NCBI RefSeq assembly: GCF_000237925.1
Contig: NW_017386030.1
Coordinates: forward strand, 496,001 to 560,000
Direction: 5' to 3'
Origin: Schistosoma mansoni
Taxonomy: Eukaryota; Platyhelminthes; Trematoda; Strigeidida; Schistosomatidae
DNA length: 64,000 nucleotides
In this document: piece by piece, positions 46,906 through 60,559 of the stretch
Numbering within the stretch: position 1 is the stretch's first letter
Layout of the letters: every line of letters starts with the position of its first letter
The notes under the pieces: generated by a model
Database searches by the model: none
Told to the model about the DNA's origin: nothing
The model's input: only the letters and a program-made list of their open reading frames with translations
Position numbers and translations under genes: made by a program

Positions 46906-48159
46906 GGTAAACATCCGAAACCCAATAAACTGTCTTCAAGCGATCACAAATACTTTTCAACAAATTCATAAAAACCACATATTTTTTAAAATGTTTAAAT
47001 TTCCTCAGCGATTTCAACAAAATTATTATTAACTTAATACAAATATTCCACAACATTTTAGTGATTTCATCATACGAAAGATAATTTAATTTTGCCAAGT
47101 GACCATTGAATTATATGTCATCCGTTACAATTTGTGTGTAATACCATGCTTCGTTATATCAGTTTTTATCATCCACTATACATAGTACTTAAATAAATTC
47201 ATAAACATTCATATTTTCATCTTATTTTAATAGAGTTTCAAAACATTTTCACTAACCGAGCAAAGTAGCAAAAGTAGATCTTTACAAGGTTCTCACTGTT
47301 TTAATTAGATATCAAACAATCTTTATTGATTAAAAGAAGTTGAATTTTATAAAGCATAATAGCCTACCAAAAAATGTATAGTATAGAAATAATCAATGAC
47401 TACTTTCGTAAATGACAAATAGTCCAAAATGGATATAAATAATGGCTTATTTAATTAGCAGGTTATATGACCATCATATCCAGTGAGATTTAAGAATCCA
47501 ATGTAACTTTAATGAATGCAATAAGAACAGTGTACGATTAACTGCTAATTGTAATATGTTTAACATACAAATATAAAGCTCGTACGAGACAATCATTTTA
47601 TTACATAATGATACTACAATAAACTAGTATAATATTTGTTTATCAAAATGATGTAATAGTCGATGTTGAGCATATTTTGATAAGTATTAGAACAATAAAA
47701 TACTCATGACAGAAAGTTTCATAGAAATGATTTAAATGATAACTTCCAGACGGAGACATAATAGTTATTTACAAATTCATGTTTTTAATGTTTCTACGGC
47801 TGAGATCGATCCATGCTTTTCATTTACATGTATCTATTTACTTAGTCGAGTTTATGTTGAATTCTGAACATAAACGGGTAAGAATATGCTGTTTAAAAAA
47901 CTTAAACGTATCTCATAAAACCAAGTTGAAGTGATCATTATAATCGACATAATATATAGATGAGATCAATTAAAATGAACAATATTGGAACATCTCATTA
48001 ATCAAGTCCAAACTGGCTCACCGAAAATGCTTTTCTAATTCATTTATATTGTGAAACGAATTTGCTCTAAAAGAGCATCAATAAAAAAACTTTTGTACTC
48101 GATAGGTTATATTTAATATATAAATGGACCAGGCCTGAAATCTCAACAGTACTATTCTT

Positions 48160-48283
48160 ATGCAGTTGTATCACTCATTCTTTAAGAAATTGTAAAGATT
48201 GGTTTTAACTTTAGTCAACATTGACTTCGTGACACGTGGCATCAGTGATCATGTCAATTTGATACGAATGATCGTAATGGAAG
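48160..48283 (-). repeat. Dispersed repeat, copy 2
   Basis: Inverted relative to the copy at 29171-29294. Close identity by eye points to fairly recent dispersal. Confidence 0.6.
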
Positions 48284-49659
48284 GAAAAAAAAGCTCAGAA
48301 TATCACATGAATGAATAGTGAATACATTATCATAATAAAAAATCCAAATTTGTTTTCTAGTACGTGACTCCAAAGTACTCCTAACTTCGTACATTTTTGG
48401 AAATTCTTCAATCAATAATGGGTGTTATAGCAGATTCCCGAAAACTAATGATAAGTAACATAAAGATATGTGCAAAATACTTGGTTCTATAACACGCATC
48501 ACGTCTGCAGCGTATACTAACAATAGCCTATCTTTGTAAAGAAGATTTTTTATGACACGTCATCTTTTGAACTGTACAATTCAGTTTCAACTCAACAATT
48601 GTCTACTTGAGCATCAATATTTCGCTAGCCTGATTTCGTATCAGAAGTTGCTTCGCTACATGTAGTTCTGGGAAGCCGTCTCAACAATTATTTCGAGAAG
48701 TGAGATAATGAACCGTCTATCTCTATCGGACGATTAAAGAATTAAGAGACCTTTCCATGGAATGATTGGTTAACATCAGAGTTCAAACGTCACTAGCAAA
48801 TCTTAGTTGACGACCAAACAATGAGTGAAAATGCCTTGATACAGGGATGAGTACAGGCGCTCCAATTCTAGGTTCAACACTGTTTGGACGCCTAATTCTC
48901 GGACACCATAGACTAGTACGTATTAGCAGTTACCAGTCACATATATAACCAAGGGCTTAAGCGCTCAAACACGTCTTGGTCGGGCGTAACAAAACACCAC
49001 TTAGCCCTTCATTCGAAGAGCAATTTAAAACAGTCTCGAAAGCCTAAATATTTCGTTGTACACAATTACAGAGACGCAGAAACAACATGTGTTTGAGGAT
49101 TAAGACCGGCTTATCTAGACAGTAATCTACTACAGGTGGTACTAGACAGTTTATCTGGAAAAATGATTACAGGCTCCATAAATGACAACTGGAATCCCAC
49201 ACATGTGACCAAAAACGTTTGTCGGTACAACTGGTTGCCCAGTGAGGGATATCTAAAGTTTTAGCCTAATCCTAGAATTTCATAATGCATATATTAAAAT
49301 TTTACTTTAAGACCATTTTCTGTTTGTGATTAAAGAACAAAAAGCAAAGAAGCTTTTAAAGTACCGTCTCACCATTTTTTAAAAGGATGAAAGCGGTTAT
49401 AAAATAGTAGTACCCTTAAGTAGTATCCTACCCACCTCTTCTTAGATCTCCTACTTTTGGTGTATCAGTGTTTTACTAAACGAACTGACATCTCTGTGGT
49501 CAATACTCGTTTCATACCACAAACATTTGTGGTACAAATATGTTTTTAAAGAGTATCAAAAAAATATAACAGGTTATTCGATAGACTAAAATCACTCTAA
49601 GAATGCTTTACGGTTCAATAGATCCATAAATCCAAGTGGTTGGACGGTAACTTTGTATC

Positions 49660-49730
49660 CATCCAATGTCGAACACTTAATGAGCTATTGATTATGGGGA
49701 ATTATTTACAGCTACAAACTTTTCCAGAAG
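49660..49730 (+). repeat. Short dispersed repeat
   Basis: It shares ATCCAATGTCGAACACTTAA and GGGGAATTATTTACAGCTAC with 4738-4800, which lies in the spacer of the Penelope inverted repeat. It is therefore probably Penelope-derived. Confidence 0.5.
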
Positions 49731-52700
49731 CTGGCCATAAAGTAAGACAAAATATGTTGGTTGAAACCATTCTGAAGGATAGGCAGGAAGATTCTACTAC
49801 TTTCAATTAGATATTCAGAATGGCGCTTTGACCTTTGGACATGAGCCAATAACAATCAAACTGTCTACATCAGCTGGTGATAAAAATATAATATCTGGAG
49901 AGTAAAATAAGCTGAAGGTTATGGGATTTACTCTTATGACAACCAGTTGTGACGAATTTAAGAAGATTACTCCATGGAGACAAATGATTCATAAAACAAT
50001 ATGTGCTAATAAGAACTTTAGTTAACAATTTCAATAAGTAATCTCATGTATTAAAACTCCTGAAAAATACTGACTAGAAATTCTCTTCATATCAGTGGAC
50101 CGACTAAAATAGGACTTTTAAATAGCATAGAATCGTGCACATGTACTTTTCTTCCCAAAGTTTGCTGGATAAACGGTTTTTTGACTTTGTTTAATAGTAT
50201 CACACACATTCTTGTATAACCTTGAGTCTAATTTACGTGAGGCGTTTTTTTAAATATCTTTATTTGTTTATGATGTCAAATGAGGTAAATTCACTCCGTC
50301 TTTTACAGATCACAAACTTTAAATTTAAACTTGTTGGAAAATAAAATAATGTACTGCTTCGCAGTTTTTGCACCTCCAAGGTGTTTTTAAGTAAAGGTAG
50401 AAATAAATGAACCCGCTTTGAACATACACGTGATAAACAGCATAATAATTTGTGATTGTTCTGACCCAAAATCTAATGTTTAGATTAAAACAAAATGTGC
50501 GATTCTCAAATACGATAAAATATTTTTGAATGCCCCAGGGTTTTCACGTATATCGATATCCATGGATATGTAATTGTAGTTCTCTGAGACGTGATAAAGT
50601 TTGTTGAGCCAATAGTAAATTCCCGATTTGTAGTTGCATTATTATTTTTCTCGACTCACATTAATCACATTTTTCTGGTCACCAATTTCACAATTTCACT
50701 TGACGAGTCAATTTACTCAACTCAACAATTTATACTACTCATCCTAACATAGAGTTTTACTTTATTTTATTTTTCAAACAATTCTAAATGCACATGCTAT
50801 AATTTTGAAATATCTATTTTGGCTGAAATCTGGCTACTCATAGGCTTGTTAGTTTGGGCACACAATCCTAGAACCTAAAGAGAATTTATAAAAAAGACTA
50901 TTCTTCTTACATATATTTGTGTCTTAATGTGATGGAAAACTTTCAGAGGTTAACATATTGAGTCGTTTCCAAGCTCCTTTCTTTAGGCAAAGCCATGTTG
51001 GTGTTTTGGAGATCAAACCAAAATTCATTATTTAAATAGGTTCTCACATCTATATTTTTATGCGTATAAATTTGTTAGTCGATTTTGCGTCCAACCAATG
51101 ATATAACGGTTTCGACTTTTATTTTTCCGAGGCTGGTAAATTTACTGATGAACACAAAGATAGAAAAGTATAGACCTGCATGGAAGTACGTGTTCCTTCA
51201 CTGAAACTTATCACAAGATCGTTCACAAGTTCCTTATTTAAAATCTCCCTTTTAGTTAGGAATTAGTCTGAGACATTTCATTCCAGTGCATCGGTGGTGA
51301 TGTGTAATATAATCATGAGAATGGAATTCTTTTTTCTGTTGTTACAGATTAACTATTTACTATCCAATCAGTCATAAAACAAGAGCACAGAAAGTCAGTT
51401 TGATTCTTGATACTACCTAAAATTGTTACTCACTGCACCACTTCGGTTATGTAATATATTGCTTACAAATACCACCTGTAGGTGACATGTTCTGTATTGA
51501 GATTGATTGCGAGGTTTATGCTTATGTGTAGTTGGAGAAATGAATATAATATTCATGGACTTTATTTGTAGTTATATACTTTTATAGAAAGATTATTCAT
51601 GAGCAATTATCTAATAGTTATTGATTTGATAGTTTGTTTATGTTTAGTATCTGTGGAGCAATACTATGTCTATCCTAGTAGGGGCTTATGTAGCGTTCAA
51701 ACAATCACAGACTCTAATATGTTTCTGTGTCTCGTCTGTATTCAAGTATATGGTCGAAGAAATCCAAACAGTTCATGAGGACGTGGTTCTTGTTGGTTTT
51801 TGTGAATATTTTTTAAGAGTAGTTTTAGAATTTCTATTAATTTTAGTTTAAAAAGTGGTTTTAGGTGGTTTTAGAACGTTGGTTGTAACTAAAACTTACG
51901 CCCGTATGCATTCGCTTTAGTGGAAAATTAAATATTAGCCTAATACTGGCAACTCTGCTTGAATAATATCTGACAAATGTTTTGAATTAAACATGTCTGC
52001 TTTAGTTATCGATATAAATACAGAACATATCTTAACGGTGATCAACTGGTGAAGGAAAAAGCCTGATATAATATTATGTTTCCTCAATCTTCAAGAAGGC
52101 TTGATCGTTTATATCGCTGAAAACAAAAGCTACACTGTTCACCTATTTAGATCAATCAATGCAACAAACAAAAGATTCTAATAAGCGTTACGGCTGTTTT
52201 TGATTAACTTGAGCCAAATACTTTAAAGTACAGGTCATATAATCAGATTTTACGTGGGCTATTTGACACTGTTGAAAATGTTGCTAATTTTCGGTGAAAT
52301 ATTATAGTTTGTATGATTTACTTTTGTTGAAAATCTGTTGTAAAGTAAACAACATTAGTTTAAGCGATGCTTTAAGTTTCTTGTGTGTTATATGTTATCG
52401 TTCTGTAGTCAAATGCCATTCATTTATTACGGTAGTGCAAAATTTTACTTTGATGAGTGTAACATGGTACCGATAACATCCTTTAGCTATAATTTTAATA
52501 TGCTTTGAAGAGATATGGATGAAACCATCTGTATTATATAGAAATATAGAGATGTTTCTTAAACATTGTATGACATTTTCAGCACTTCTAATACTATATA
52601 TCCTCGTTTTTGTATGTTATTGTAGCGTCAAGCTAGTTGTGAATTATATTTTTAGTTTAATTTATTATTCAATGATAGTGGTGTGTGTATAATGTAATCA

Positions 52701-53844
52701 TTTCTTGAAGTAGTTAGATTTGTTGTTTTAATAGAGTTCACTGTTATATTATAAGAATGGGAGAGATGATAGGTATTATATTTTAAAAGTTAAGTATTTT
52801 ACGTGTCAATGCTTTGAAAGTCTAGAAACAGAATAAAAGTTCTTTAGACTTCAGTTGTAAAGTTATATTCTTTTCTCAGATTATCGCAAAATATCCACTG
52901 TTACTAAAGCTTTACGTTTATATCTAACATTTGTGAATGAGTAGTCAAACGTTAAACTAGAACATATTTTGATAGCAATTTATGAGAGCTCTCAGTGAAA
53001 TTATCAAAAGTGTTTTAAATTACTTTGTTTATATAAGTTTGATTTGGCTGTGCTTGTAATATAATTCAAATGAGGACCCGGAGATCAATGTATCTTTTAA
53101 AACATCAAGGTATTATGTCTTTTGTCTTATAAAGTTTAATCACAGCTCCTCAGACAACAAACTTAGCTTTCTTTCATCGGTCGAAATAAAAGTGAGCATT
53201 AACAGATAATTGTTTGTCACAAAATCTTTTATACGGTGACTGTAAGTTTGCATGAAAATATATGGAGCGTACTTTTGTGCACAGCTTTCTATTTTTTAAG
53301 TGTATAATAATAATTTGAATATGGTTTATTCTTACCCGAAGCCGACTTTTGTGAATCAAATAACCTAAATGTTTCATACCTGACAAACTAAAGACATAAT
53401 ATGAGTTGAATTGTGCTGTAATATCACTAATATTTAATGATGCTACTCAGTAACTATATTTGTGAACAATTTAAGTAGATTCCTACATCCTATTTTCTTC
53501 CTAGACTAATGAAAATCCCTATGAACCAGCAAATTGAAAGCATATATTCAATAGTACTTCAAGATTTTCAAAATAATTATTGATTCACAGAAGTTCCATA
53601 GGTTGTTTTAAGTTTAATATTAGTTAATTATAATATCAGCAGGTTATAGCGATAAACCATATAATGCTACTTGCCATTAACGATATACTTCAACTATTTC
53701 TCTAGTTTAAAATATAAGTTTTGTATATATGAATGAACCTTTATTTTTGCTTATTGATTATATATAACAGAGCAATGAATCGTTGCTCAAATAATGTTTT
53801 GTACTTCATACTATGATTGGTTAAGGTCATATATATTGGTCTAT

Positions 53845-54185
53845 AGTTGAAAGCGTGAGTCAACTGAAGCTAGATCACCAGGGAAAACCTGGAATCACGA
53901 CCTCGCCTCGCGAGATACGAACTCAGGACCTACTAGTCTCGCTCTAGAGCACTTAACCTATAGACCACTGAGTCGTGATCCCATTATGTTTATGTCTAAC
54001 TCCAACCAATCTCACTAGGCGAGGTCGTGGATGCTCACTGTCGAGGAGTCCCACAATAGGACGAAACGACCGTCCAATGCTTCCAGGTTTTCCTTGGGGG
54101 TCTAGCTTCAATTTACTCACGCTTTCAACTATGAAAATACTAAATCTTTACAAAAAACCCCTTCTGATAATATATATCTGTATCT
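53845..54185. mobile_element. Foldback hammerhead SINE
   Basis: It has minus-sense tail (GTGAGTCAACTGAAGCTAGA near 53855), minus-sense tRNA-like head (CCTGAGTTCGTATCTCGCG, 53920-53970) and a plus-sense ribozyme region at 54029-54086. A plus-sense tail and outer end (AAATCTTTACAAAAAACCCC, CTTCTGATA) follow. The left ribozyme half is deleted. In the right one the core reads TCGAGGA instead of CTGAGGA, which should abolish catalysis. Confidence 0.75.
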
Positions 54186-55664
54186 AATGGGTTCCTATAG
54201 AAAGCGGATACATTCAACTTTCGGCTTTTAGTAAAAAAAGTTCAACGTTATTTATCTTGAACGCATTTTAGGATTATGTACTAACTTAGTTACCTACTTC
54301 TTTTGAAAAGCTCTACTATAAATAGTTTCATAGTTGATGTTAATTACAATTTCCTTTTTCCCTTCAGTCTAGACTGAAATCACTTTGATAGAAGACTATT
54401 GAATTGTAATACTTAAATACTTAGATTTAGTAAATACTATTAAAGTTAGATTACGGGACCGAAACAACTACTTTCTAATCAAAAACTTCGCTGAACCATA
54501 TCTTAGATCACGTAGAACGTTTGGTACACCGTATAAACCAAAGAAATATTCTCTTATAAGATTGTTACCCATATATAATTTTTATACTTTTATCACACTA
54601 CGATATCTGGAACTGTATGTTAAGTATAAATATAGGGTATAATCATTCCATAGTAGACTTAGGGAACATAGCACCACAACTTATTAAAGCTGAACAATTT
54701 GGGGCTATTGATAATTTACTTGCTGATATTATTTTATTTCTGTTATATCCTGTGGAGATTTATGAATGGTAACTCTAAGGACTATTTATGGACCAATATG
54801 ATATGTATATTTCCTATTGTATAGTTGTTGAGTAACTAACCTATACATATTCATGTTCCTCTTATCATAAGCTTTATTTTGACCCATAGACTATTATTAT
54901 ACAATTTACCATTCTTGAGTTATCCCTAGTCCATTAATTACTGTTCCCCACACTCACAGCCACTTTTGCCTGAATCTTGTACAAATGTTATTTTCTATTT
55001 TATGTTACGATGTGGTCCGTTTGATTGGTATATAAACTCAGTATGTTTGAGAGTAATGACTCCTATTGCAGAGGCTATTATTGATGTTTTGGACTTAACT
55101 GGCTAGACTAGGCGGATAGCAGGATTGATAAGTACTCAATACTGCTCACATAGCTTCTGTGTATCAGTGCTCTAATCGATAATTCACTGTTGTCTAATTA
55201 GCGGGGGATCATCATGTCATATATCAAACAAGGCCCATAGGTCACAAGATATAACCATTTTACTTTGTATAAACTTTGTTTAGATCATTGATTTCATTCA
55301 TCTTCTTCTTGATGCTTAAACAATTTTCATTATTATTTTCATTCTCTAATGGTATAATAGAGAATTATAATTTTTTATTTATAAATTAATCTATACTTTA
55401 CATCTATGTTGCTAACTGGAATTACCTAGATATTTATAAGAAGTTAAAATCAATAAAAGCAAACTTGTTTAATTTGCTATTAAATGATTACAAACCTATC
55501 TATTCTTAGTTTTATTTAAGATTAGGCTCTATTGTTCTAATTGTGGAAGGTTACAGTAATGATTATTATTTGATTTAATGCAACTTCTTGGTGATGTTAA
55601 ATGCAAGCATTTTATTAAATGAAAGGATTTTGTATAGATTTTCTCAATCTGTATATATATATTA

Positions 55665-56040
55665 CAAGGAGGTTTTGTGAAGATTTTAGTAATTTTTTTT
55701 ATATGGTTAAGTTCTAGTAAGAAGTCGTGGCCAGTGGAGCTAATCTATGTCAGATAGAGACAGGTATCTACCTCAGTACAATAGAAGTTGGTCGCGCAAT
55801 TTCGAGGATTGGTTGAGGTTAGACATTAACACAGTTGGATGCCGACTCAGTGGCCTATCAGTTAAGTGCTCTGGCGCGAGACTGGTTGGTCCTGGATTCG
55901 AATCTCGCGAGTGCGGGATCGTGCATGCGCACTGCTGAGGAGTCCCACAATAGGACGAAACAGCCGTCTAGTGCTTCCAGGTTTTCCATGATTGTCTAGC
56001 TTCAACTGACTCATAATCTTAACTATATAAAAAATTTATA
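55665..56040 (+). mobile_element. Hammerhead SINE, single-orientation form
   Basis: An outer-end motif GGAGGTTTTGTGAAGATTTT lies at 55670-55690. After about 120 bp of other sequence comes the unit GGTTGAGGTTAGACATTAAC, the A box (CAGTGGCCTATCAGTTAAG), the B box (GGATTCGAATC), the ribozyme and the tail ending AATCTTAACTATATAAAA. It is the fullest tRNA-headed copy in the window and matches 1-230. Confidence 0.85.
55923..55980 (+). ncRNA. Hammerhead ribozyme motif
   Basis: Core CTGAGGA, stem II GTCC/GGAC, GAAA, cleavage triplet GTC and a stem I of GCACTG with TAGTGC (one wobble). Stem III reads ACAGCCGT, with an A-C mismatch, so activity may be reduced. Confidence 0.75.
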
Positions 56041-56046
56041 TATATA

Positions 56047-56172
56047 TTGTTGCAACTTGAACTTGGACTCTTAGTATGTTGCGTATAACTTGAGCACTCA
56101 AACGCTAGAACCTTCCCAAATCGCAAAATGAGAAGACAGAAGATTAGTAAATAGGAATGTTATTCTCAACAC
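56047..56172 (+). repeat. Dispersed repeat, copy 2
   Basis: Relative of 46783-46905, lying directly after the SINE tail. The following 56173-56390 is of unknown origin. Confidence 0.55.
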
Positions 56173-56397
56173 AGTGTCAAATATAGTACAAAAATCTCAT
56201 GTATTTATAGTTTTTTTGGTTGAAAGTAAATCAGCATTTTGGACAGCTAATAGGCACATAGGGGGACCTTCTTATTCATCCAATAGGGGAGCTACATATT
56301 GTCATTCTAAAATGTTCCTCTAGTGGTGATTGGATGGAACGTCTTTGGCTCTTTCTGGGATTCTTGAGGCTTCCTTGAGTTTGACAACAAGCCATCT

Positions 56398-57296
56398 ATC
56401 CTTACTTACTTACTTACTTACTTACTAATTCACTAACTTAATTACTTACTTACTTACTAACTAACGCCTGTTACTCCCAATGGAGCATAGGCCACCAACC
56501 CATTCTGTCCTGGGCCTTCCCTTCTTGTTCTATTCAACTTTTGTTCATTCTTCTCATGTCTGTATCCATTTCTTGCTGTAATGTGTTCTTTGGTCTTCCT
56601 CTTCTCCTTTGACCTTCAGGATTCCATGTGAGGGATTGTCTTGTGACGCAGTTGGGTGACTTCCTCAATGTGTGTCCTATCCACTTCCAGCCCTTCTTCC
56701 TGATTTCATCCTTTACTGAAATCTGGTTTGTTCTCTCCCACAGTAGCTTGTTGCTGACAACGTCTGTTCAACGGATCCGAAGTATCTTGCGTAGACAACT
56801 GGTAATAAACACTTGTATCTTCTGGATGATGACCTTCGTAGTTCTCCATGTCTCCGCCCCATACAGTAGAACTGTCTTGACATTTGTATTGAAAATTCTG
56901 ATATTGATGTTGGTTGATAATTGTTTTGAGTTCCAGATGTTCTTCAGTTGTAAATATGCTGTGCTTTCTTTGCCGATCCGCGCCTTCACATCTGCATCAG
57001 ATCCACTGTGTTCATCGATGATGCTGCCCAAATATGTAAAGGCTTTTACATCCTCCAAATCTCTTCTGTCAAGTGTGGTTTGATTGATGCATGTTGTATT
57101 GTATCGGAGAGTCTTGCTTTTCCCTTTGTTTACGTTGAGATTTACTGGCGCTGAGGCTACTGCTACACTGGTCGTCTTCTCCTTCATTTGTTGTTGCGTG
57201 TGCGATATAAGAGCGAGATCATCTGCGAAGTCTAAATCATCCAGCTGCATCCTAAATGTCCACGGTATCCCGTGCTTCCCTCCAGATGTTGACACG
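56398..57296 (-). mobile_element. RTE-clade (SR2-like) LINE, 5'-truncated, with target-site duplication
   Basis: AGCCATCT occurs at 56390-56397 and 57297-57304. In between, the minus strand begins inside the RT domain (MQLDDLDFADDLALISHTQQ near 57245) and passes [20 protein letters not shown] and AYLQLKNIWNSKQLSTN. It reaches the C-terminal RMNKS end and the (GTAA)n tail, seen as TTAC repeats at 56400-56460. The catalytic FADD is intact, but the 5' truncation makes it immobile on its own. The open frame runs 175 codons, so it is fairly young. Confidence 0.92.
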
Positions 57297-57308
57297 AGCC
57301 ATCTTTAC

Positions 57309-57314
<6 letters not shown>

Positions 57315-57358
<44 letters not shown>
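57315..57358. repeat. (TA)n microsatellite
   Basis: About 22 perfect TA units immediately after the LINE insertion site. Confidence 0.97.
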
Positions 57359-57360
<2 letters not shown>

Positions 57361-57734
57361 TAACTTAGAACTATTTAACTATTCATACAATACTATTAAG
57401 TGCTTAAAGTAGAACCATCAATTTTTATAATGACCACAGTATCTTTATTATCAAATTTGATCAATAATATTTTAACTGATCAATAAGTGTTAAAGTGTGT
57501 TATGTGCTGTAGATGTAAGAAAATCAAGCTTTTAATTTGTATCCCATTTGTAGTCCCTTATGGTCATGTATATAATTTATAATATCTTGATTACTGGTAT
57601 AGTTTTGTTATGACAAGTGGTTCATTTTTCTCGGATATCAAGTGTATTTTAACTTTTCAGTTTATGAACTACAGTAAAAGTCTACTGCTTTCAATGTTTA
57701 AGGTCTTTAACAAATAGGCTTTATTAGAAAGAGG

Positions 57735-57935
57735 TTTTGTGGAGATTTTAGTAATTTTATATAGTTGAGATCATGAGTCAGTTGAAACTAGATCACTATG
57801 GAGAACCTGGAAGCACTGGACGGTCGTTTCATCCTATTGTGAGACTCTTCAGCAGTGTGTTGTCCAGTGCTTCCAGGTTCTTTCATGGTGGTTTAGCTTC
57901 AATTGACTCATGATCTCAACTATATAAAAATAGGC
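57735..57935. mobile_element. Foldback hammerhead SINE with central deletion
   Basis: It has inverted ends (GAGGTTTTGTGGAGATTTTA on the left, CATGATCTCAACTATATAAAA on the right), a minus-strand ribozyme at 57806-57860 and then directly the plus-sense tail from TCCAGTGCTTCCAGG near 57863. The tRNA head and the plus-strand ribozyme core are missing. Confidence 0.75.
57806..57860 (-). ncRNA. Hammerhead ribozyme motif, minus strand
   Basis: The minus strand has core CTGAAGA, stem II GTCT/GGAT (wobble pairs), GAAA, stem III ACG/CGT, cleavage triplet GTC and stem I CACTG/CAGTG. All core positions fit the consensus. Confidence 0.7.
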
Positions 57936-58963
57936 TTTAATTTAAGGCCGACACTTCTTAGTGGCCAAAAAATAAATTTAAACGTTGTTTAGTCTAAGTA
58001 GACCTAATTCACATTACTAGAGCGACTGAGATTTCAATAAACACAAGTAATAGATTGCTTTTTAACTATTAGGATTGTTTTTTAAACCAGATAATCCAGT
58101 GTTATCAGTTACTGGCTGTTAACGTACTAACACCATAAATGAAGATATGCAGACTCTTTAAATCTAGCCCAGTTCAACAAAGTGGTGTTACACTGATTTT
58201 CATTTCATGAATTGTCCATCCTTTACCTGTTTTTCTTGTACGCCTACTATTAAGAACATGAAATATTGGTCACTACAACCGATTCTTACCCATATCATCC
58301 AACTTCCTTAACTATTGGTTAAGATAATCAGGTTGACCCTAACCAGGTGTAGACTCAAAAGTTTAGTGACTATCATTGACGCAATGGAGAATGAATCAGA
58401 TATTTGGGTAAAAGGTACTGAATTAAAGTCTCAGTGTGAAAATAAACATTAGGACTCAGATCCACTTTTCCAAAATTTTGCTTTTAGACTGAATATACTT
58501 CACTTAATAAATTTATTAAATATGAAAAACACTAGACGAATGTTTTGTTCTAATATGGGCTCCTCAGAAGTACATATCGGCGATCGGGTCACTAAGGATA
58601 GAACCCTGAGCCATTTATCACGTGATAATTGGGCCAGCATTCAAATACGTATTTCTTCATTCTCAATCAACCCACTACACTGTGTGACAATCCTTGATTA
58701 TCTTCGGTGGATATCAGTATTAAATTCAACATAGTTGAATTCTACTGGTCACGGCTTTTCGCAAGCACTCCAAGAATCACATGTCATAGTAGATTACAAG
58801 TGGGCAGGTGATTGTTGTTAATATAGGCGGTTTATGGGGATCGAGCTTTTTTATTAGTTATTTCAAGGACTGATCTTAGTTAATATGAAGGGGATGAACG
58901 GGTGATCTTTCGTTATTCTCATTATGATTTCACGAATCAAATATGCAAGTAACTATCATTTTT

Positions 58964-59482
58964 GTTTTATTTAAACACATAAATATGGGTACAAAAGGGA
59001 AGCGGATATATATGCGCCATACAAATCTCATTTGATTTGTGTGAGGGATGTGATACTGCCTGGGTGCCCAAACCGAAGCAGATGGTTTTCTTAGGGGGCC
59101 ACACCCCAAGCCTTTGACCTAAAGATCTGGTCCACAAGGCAGTGGAGCATCGTGAGGAGATGCAGTCCCATGATAGCCGGTGACCAACGATTGGTTCATA
59201 CGCCATTTGTTCCCTCAGTATACTGAAGCCCATGTGTACCATTGGTTTGGAATGAGGGTTTTCCAACTCCCTTAGACGAACTTTCCGTGTCCACCAACCC
59301 GGTTAAAGCACCAGATATTCACTTTTCGTTCTCTCAATTTCTTAAACAACAGTAATGCCACGAGAAGGTAGTGAGTAGGACTTCCCTGTCAGAGGCTATA
59401 TACGCATGGCCATGTGAGAGCATTTGGAGAGTGAGAGCAGATTCCACCCACTGTCTGCCGTACCAGGGCATTTGAGGGCTAT
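58964..59482 (-). mobile_element. 500-bp SINE-like element, full-length minus copy
   Basis: The 5' end on the minus strand is GCCCTCAAATGCCCTGGTAC near 59482, the same as the 40630 copy, and the (TAAA)n tail lies near 58964-58980. No convincing target-site duplication was found. Confidence 0.88.
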
Positions 59483-59759
59483 GGAATTAAAGTAAATAAT
59501 AGAAATCGATCGGACAATCTTTCTCAAACAGATTCACTGTTCACATTTTACCATATGTTTGATCAAAATGTGAGATGAATAAATATAAGGATGGTAAGCA
59601 GAGATGCTTGTGAATCAAGGCTATATTGAGGCAATATGCACAGTATGCACATATGTCAATTAGAGATTGACCAGTTACAGTCCTAAAAACCTCAATGGGA
59701 AGATTCAACCAAAACAATACCAAGTGAATTCAATCCATTTTTAGTTTATACAAATTAGA

Positions 59760-59965
59760 AAGTAAAACAAAAAAAAAGTAGAAAAAAAAATAATTCATAA
59801 ATTTTTTCGTTTTTTCTTTTTTCTTTCTTTTTCTTTTCTAAAAATCATTCATTCCCTTAATCATCTCTTTATAGGTTAATCAACATTATAAGTAACGTTG
59901 ATTGGTTTCTTTTCTTTTTTTCTTTTTTCTTTTCTCTTATTTTCTTTTTTTTGTTTCTTTTTTTC
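59760..59965. repeat. Polypyrimidine/polypurine low-complexity tract
   Basis: A-rich sequence at 59760-59795 is followed by long TTTC/TTTTTC runs at 59800-59840 and again at 59908-59965, separated by ordinary sequence. Confidence 0.9.
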
Positions 59966-60227
59966 TTCTGTTGATATGATTTCAGTTAAGCATATGATTA
60001 TTAAAATGTATGGTTCCCAAGTGAACATAGATATCCATACATATCACTATGTTATTCTATATGGTTGAGTGCATATATGCACCATTACTGCTATATATAT
60101 GTATATGTACATGTATATATATATCAATGTTTTATGAACACATGATTAAACTGTTTTTTCAATTTATAGTTTTTTTTAATTTATTAATAAAATAATTAAT
60201 TGACTAAAAAATTAATCAATAAATTAA

Positions 60228-60275
60228 GAACAACAACAACAACAAGGACAGCAACAACAACCATAACAATAACAA
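60228..60275. repeat. (CAA)n-type microsatellite
   Basis: AACAACAACAACAACAAGG followed by further imperfect CAA units. Confidence 0.9.
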
Positions 60276-60559
60276 ACTTTAAAAAGTGTACAGTGTATAA
60301 TTTTCTTCTAGTTAGCATTCTTCTTTTTGAGGGAGTTAGTTACCTACGAGATAGAATTACTAATCCCACATCTAATTCTTCTTGTTTATCTGGGTTTGGA
60401 ATGGGTAGTAACTACTGAAAGATCTATAAATGGAGTTACAGTATATAAGTAGAGGGTAAAATGAAAACAAAATTCAATATGAATCCAAAATTAACTAGAA
60501 TTATTATTATGTAATATGTAATAAAGGTTCATAAACAATTAGATGAAAGTTATTTATAT

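Larger units (their letters stand above)
46906..53844. other. AT-rich gene desert
   Basis: About 7 kb without a conserved coding stretch on either strand; open frames are short and scattered. Two small dispersed-repeat pieces lie at 48160-48283 and 49660-49730. The hammerhead SINE, the 500-bp element and recognisable LINE pieces are absent. Confidence 0.55.

Noticed and set aside
46466-47098. Frames across the 200-N gap
   Set aside because: Gap artefacts; the real flanks show no conserved coding.
46906-53844. Short frames in the gene desert
   Set aside because: All under about 75 codons, low complexity or hydrophobic by AT bias, without splice-site support.
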